Assembly (NCBI GenBank): GCA_023429565.1
Contig: JAEZDJ010000022.1
Coordinates: forward strand, 1-34,088
Length of the DNA stretch: 34,088 nucleotides
Direction of reading: 5' to 3'
Source: Actinomycetes bacterium
Lineage (GTDB): Bacteria > Actinomycetota > Coriobacteriia > Coriobacteriales > Eggerthellaceae
Made by a program: the position numbers and the translations under genes. Below the pieces are notes generated by a model. That model did no database searches. It worked only from the letters and a program-made list of their open reading frames with translations, and was not told the origin of the DNA. This document shows, one piece after another, positions 31,340-34,088 of this stretch. Positions within the stretch are counted from its first letter, which is position 1. Each line of letters opens with the position of its first letter.

Positions 31340-33649
31340 ATGTCAATTCGTCGCATTGGTATATTTCTTGTCGGGGCATTGCTTGTTGCTGGTCTTTTTG
31401 CCCCGGATACTGCTTTTGCATATGAAAACAATAGCCTCGCTCCCTGGGGCAAGTATTATGTTCGGACCAGCGAGAATGTCGAACAGTATCATTTCGCTTT
31501 AAATTATGATTCAAAGTACGACATTGTTCCACATCTTGAAGGAAAGAACCTTTCCTATGCGGTGGAAGATACGTCCAGCTGGCCTGATCCCGATGCATTG
31601 AACAATACGCTGGTGGGTATCGTCAAAGACTCTTGGGGCCAGAATCGGCTTAATCTTATTCAAGAAACCGAAGATAAAGCCTTGGTTTTTATAAGATATG
31701 ATAATGAACCAAAAGGCTCGGTTTTTGCAGATACACGAACTGTTTACAGTACTAATGACGGTGCCTTGGTTTCAAATAATGAACCTTCAAAAAAGACAGT
31801 CATTACCCTCTATGATCGCTTCTTCGAAGCAGGAGATCCCGGCCTTTTCGGCGTCGGCGGCAACCAGGATGAGGTGAGGGGCCTCATTCTCGCCCACGAG
31901 ATAGGGCATGTGCTCGGGCTCGCCGACATGTACAAGGCTGCCGGCGACCCGGAAGACTGGCCTGCCATAGACGACGCCCTCATGGGCAACGCGTGGCTGG
32001 CGGACGAGGGCAACCCCTCCCTCGGATCCGCCGGCACGCCCGACATGAACGGCCTGAACATCCTGCAGCGGACGCCATGGTACCAGTCCGGCTCCGCATC
32101 GTTCTACTGGGAGTCTCCCGGCACCTTCAAGTCGGGATGGCTCAGCCTGAACGGCAGCAGGTACTACTTCCGCCCGAACGCAACCTCTCCCTCCCTGGGG
32201 CTTCCCTTCAGCATGGTGACGGGCCTCCAGCCCATAGGAGGCTCATGGTGCATGTTCACCCCAACGGGAGAGATGGTCACGGGCTGGTACACGGGGGCCG
32301 GCGGCCTCAGGTACTACTTCGAGTCCAACGGGTCGAGGAGCCACGGCTGGCGCACCATCGGCGGGGCGACCTATTACTTCGGAAGCGTCGACGACGGGGC
32401 CATGCGGACGGGATGGCAGACGATCGAGGGACGCAGCTACTACTTCGACAGCGACGGGAAGCTGCAGAGCTACAGCCCCGCCTACACCTCCAACGACGCC
32501 ACCAACGTCTGGACCCAGGTCTACACCATGGGCAGGCTCGCGTCGGTCGCCGACTCCCTGAAGACCGGCACCTCCAAGATCACGCGCTACGACTCCAACT
32601 CGGCCACCGAGTCGGCCAAGAGCTACGAGAAGGCAATCCGGGGCAACATGCTCTACATCGCCTCCCAGATAGACGCCGGCGCCGTCGAGAGGAAGACGGT
32701 CGCCTACCTCTACGCCATCGACGCGAACGGCACGGGCTACTTCTTCACGCCGACGGCGGAGGGGCTCGTCGCCGGCGACGACACGGGAGCGTCGGAGGGC
32801 AACTCCATCACCAAACCCGACGGCTGCTACGCCGCCAACAACGGAGCCGTGTCCTACGGCTACATGGACACGCTGCCCTTCGTCACGGACACCTTCGACT
32901 CCGGCACGGCTTTCTCCGGTGGCATCGTCATGAAGGTGGAGGACATCTACAAGTCGAGCCCGGCCTGCACGGTGTCGCATTCTGCCACAGGTGCGCTCTC
33001 GGGGGTCGACGTCATCGTCTACAACTCCACGGTGAACACCAACCTGGCCGGCACCCAGGACGGCAGGAACGACTCCGGCGTGAACAACGACTACCAGGGC
33101 ATGCCCCTGACCCCGTCCAAGGTGGCCACCTGGGCGGCGGCGCACGGGTTCGACGCCGCGGCGGGCAGCGTCATCGCCGGCGACGACTGGGGCACGAGTT
33201 TGCAGCAGACCTTCGCGGATTCCGTCGCCACGACGTCCGGCACGGCCCCCCTGCTGTGCTGCCCCGACGACTTCTCAGCCGACAAGAACGCCCGCGCCGC
33301 CTGGGCCTGGGCCCGGGTCTACCCCGGGCTCTACGGCAACAACCCCGACGCCACCTACTGCTACTGGGTCGACAAGGTCTACCACGTGAACGTGAGCAGC
33401 GTGGGCACCGTCGTGAAGTACATGACGAACCAGTCCGACACGGTCACCTACAATCAGGGCACCGCGAACCAGCTGGAGAGCAGAATCCAGGCAGGCGTGA
33501 ACTGGTGGAACGCCACGGGCAAGACCAAGGCCCCCTGGAGCGGATATGCCTGGTACAACGGCTCGTCGCGAGCCTCGTACTATTCCGACGACACGGCCAG
33601 CGAGGAGCCCACGAACGCCGTCGGCATCTTCGCCCCCGTGCTGCTGTAG
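31340..33649 (+). CDS. Secreted zinc metalloprotease-like surface protein with cell-wall-binding repeats
   Basis: A 769-residue exported protein. Signal peptide: RRIGIFLVGALLVAGLF, likely cut after AFA. A zinc-binding HEIGHVLGLAD lies at 186-196 (HExxHxxGxxD, with Asp as possible third ligand). Residues about 265-376 contain glucan/choline-binding-type repeats, such as GWLSLNGSRYYF, GWYTGAGGLRYYF, GWRTIGGATYYF and GWQTIEGRSYYF. The C-terminal ~390 residues (ATNVWTQVYTMGRL onward) are another extracellular domain I do not recognise. The first ~490 bp are visibly richer in A/T than the rest, so the gene looks assembled from two sources. Probably attached non-covalently to the cell wall. A role in host or prey protein cleavage is possible but not shown. 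Confidence 0.82.
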   Translation: MSIRRIGIFLVGALLVAGLFAPDTAFAYENNSLAPWGKYYVRTSENVEQYHFALNYDSKYDIVPHLEGKNLSYAVEDTSSWPDPDALNNTLVGIVKDSWGQNRLNLIQETEDKALVFIRYDNEPKGSVFADTRTVYSTNDGALVSNNEPSKKTVITLYDRFFEAGDPGLFGVGGNQDEVRGLILAHEIGHVLGLADMYKAAGDPEDWPAIDDALMGNAWLADEGNPSLGSAGTPDMNGLNILQRTPWYQSGSASFYWESPGTFKSGWLSLNGSRYYFRPNATSPSLGLPFSMVTGLQPIGGSWCMFTPTGEMVTGWYTGAGGLRYYFESNGSRSHGWRTIGGATYYFGSVDDGAMRTGWQTIEGRSYYFDSDGKLQSYSPAYTSNDATNVWTQVYTMGRLASVADSLKTGTSKITRYDSNSATESAKSYEKAIRGNMLYIASQIDAGAVERKTVAYLYAIDANGTGYFFTPTAEGLVAGDDTGASEGNSITKPDGCYAANNGAVSYGYMDTLPFVTDTFDSGTAFSGGIVMKVEDIYKSSPACTVSHSATGALSGVDVIVYNSTVNTNLAGTQDGRNDSGVNNDYQGMPLTPSKVATWAAAHGFDAAAGSVIAGDDWGTSLQQTFADSVATTSGTAPLLCCPDDFSADKNARAAWAWARVYPGLYGNNPDATYCYWVDKVYHVNVSSVGTVVKYMTNQSDTVTYNQGTANQLESRIQAGVNWWNATGKTKAPWSGYAWYNGSSRASYYSDDTASEEPTNAVGIFAPVLL

Positions 33650-33663
33650 GGGAGAGCAGGGCC

Positions 33664-34011
33664 ATGGAGGGAAGGCGCGGCGGGGACGCCGCGGGAGGGA
33701 AGGGGAACGGCATGGGAAGGCACGACATCGGAGCGGGACGGCCCGGCAGGGCAAGGCTTCGGATAGGGACGGGGCTGCTCGGGAAGGGGGCGGCGGCGCT
33801 CGCCCTCGCGTGCGCGATGGCCGCGGGCGGCGCGGCGCCGGCGGATGCCAGCACCACGTACTGGACGGCCCCCTCCTCGCAGGCGACGGTGAGCGCGAAC
33901 CTCCTCAAGACCTACGCCGTGCGGGGAGGCGCGGCGGGCCCGGACTTCCTGGGCATAACCAACACCAACACTGATAATGGTTACCGGCCGGGTTTGCCAA
34001 TGCGACGATAA
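33664..34011 (+). pseudogene. Secreted protein gene, apparently interrupted near its start
   Basis: The frame begins 14 nt after the previous gene with MEGRRGGDAAGG; an in-frame ATG at 33712 (MGRHDIGAGRPGRARLRIG) has AGGGA upstream and is an alternative start. A signal peptide (LLGKGAAALALACAMAAGGA, cut near ADA) is followed by a mature start STTYWTAPSSQATVSANLL. From about 33965 the composition changes and the frame closes after 115 residues at a TAA. I infer that the gene continues elsewhere and was cut by an insertion. It could also be a short real protein. Confidence 0.55.
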
Positions 34012-34088
34012 TGTGGCATAGGGCATCGGCCGACGGTGCTCCTCGGCGGAGAGCTGGCTCATACACCAACCGTCGCCTGTTCAGGCTG
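33972..34088. mobile_element. Possible end of a mobile element at the right edge
   Basis: Sequence from about TGATAATGG onward differs in style from the very GC-rich gene before it and contains a direct repeat GATAATG at 33973-33979 and 34007-34013, 34 bp apart, each followed by a GGCC within about 20 bp. Multiple terminal repeats of this sort occur at ends of some insertion sequences. No transposase is inside the window, so the family is not named. Confidence 0.35.

Noticed and set aside
31993..33663. Very long plus-strand frame parallel to the metalloprotease gene
   Set aside because: The translation is an Arg/His/Gly-rich low-complexity string, in a different frame from the recognisable protease and wall-binding repeats. 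Only its tail after 33664 is kept.

Overview
The window looks like chromosomal DNA from a GC-rich, anaerobic, Gram-positive actinobacterium. I infer the class Coriobacteriia, probably family Eggerthellaceae. The signs are Tat-exported lipoprotein binding proteins, a molybdopterin oxidoreductase, HyuA/HyuB genes, glucan/choline-binding-type cell-wall repeats, and a Rrf2 regulator closest to CymR. No rRNA, tRNA, CRISPR array or complete transposon was seen. The assignment rests on gene content only.

Layout. (1) 49-837 (-): a divergent serine-dehydratase beta/ACT protein running off towards the left edge. (2) 1097-6228 (+): NifH-like reductase, NifB with a C-terminal NifX-type domain, CymR-like regulator, cysteine synthase CysK and a MalY/PatB-type C-S lyase. 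(3) 6704-7075 (-): a stand-alone NifX/NafY-like cluster-binding protein. (4) 7428-11929 (+): a polar amino-acid ABC transporter (Tat lipoprotein, two permeases, ATPase), then a Cys/Met-metabolism PLP enzyme. (5) 12038-14859 (-): an overlapping NifD-like/NifK-like pair. (6) 15041-17689 (-): a DMSO-reductase-family molybdoenzyme fused to a short ferredoxin module. (7) 18062-19402 (+): a HemW/ChuW-like radical SAM protein. (8) 29775 down to 19527 (-): an eight-gene set made of a spermidine/putrescine-type ABC importer, an M20 amidohydrolase, HyuA, HyuB and an L-2-amino-thiazoline-4-carboxylate-hydrolase-like protein. (9) 30386-34088 (+): a membrane-anchored protein of unknown function, a mosaic cell-wall metalloprotease, and a secreted protein gene interrupted close to the right edge, possibly by a mobile element.

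How the genes fit together. Five non-coding places share a motif around TAGTAGRYTTTGT: between the serine-dehydratase-like gene and nifH, upstream of cysK, upstream of the amino-acid transporter (two tandem copies), upstream of the nifD/K-like pair, and upstream of the second transporter operon. Three of them are almost identical promoter-operator units (TTGACA, 16-bp spacer, TAGAAT). A CymR-like regulator lies inside the cluster beside cysK, as expected for a cysteine/sulfur-responsive regulon. I infer that the window is largely a sulfur-acquisition island. Its core would be a nitrogenase-like reductase (NifH, NifB, NifX and NifDK-like, with no NifE/N, NifV or molybdenum genes visible), surrounded by sulfur amino-acid uptake and PLP enzymes. 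A second, apparently co-regulated branch may open a heterocyclic or N-acylated sulfur compound. The closest known precedent is methylthio-alkane reductase. The substrate here cannot be told from sequence, and the NifD-like subunit keeps the cluster cysteine but lacks the two classical active-site histidines.
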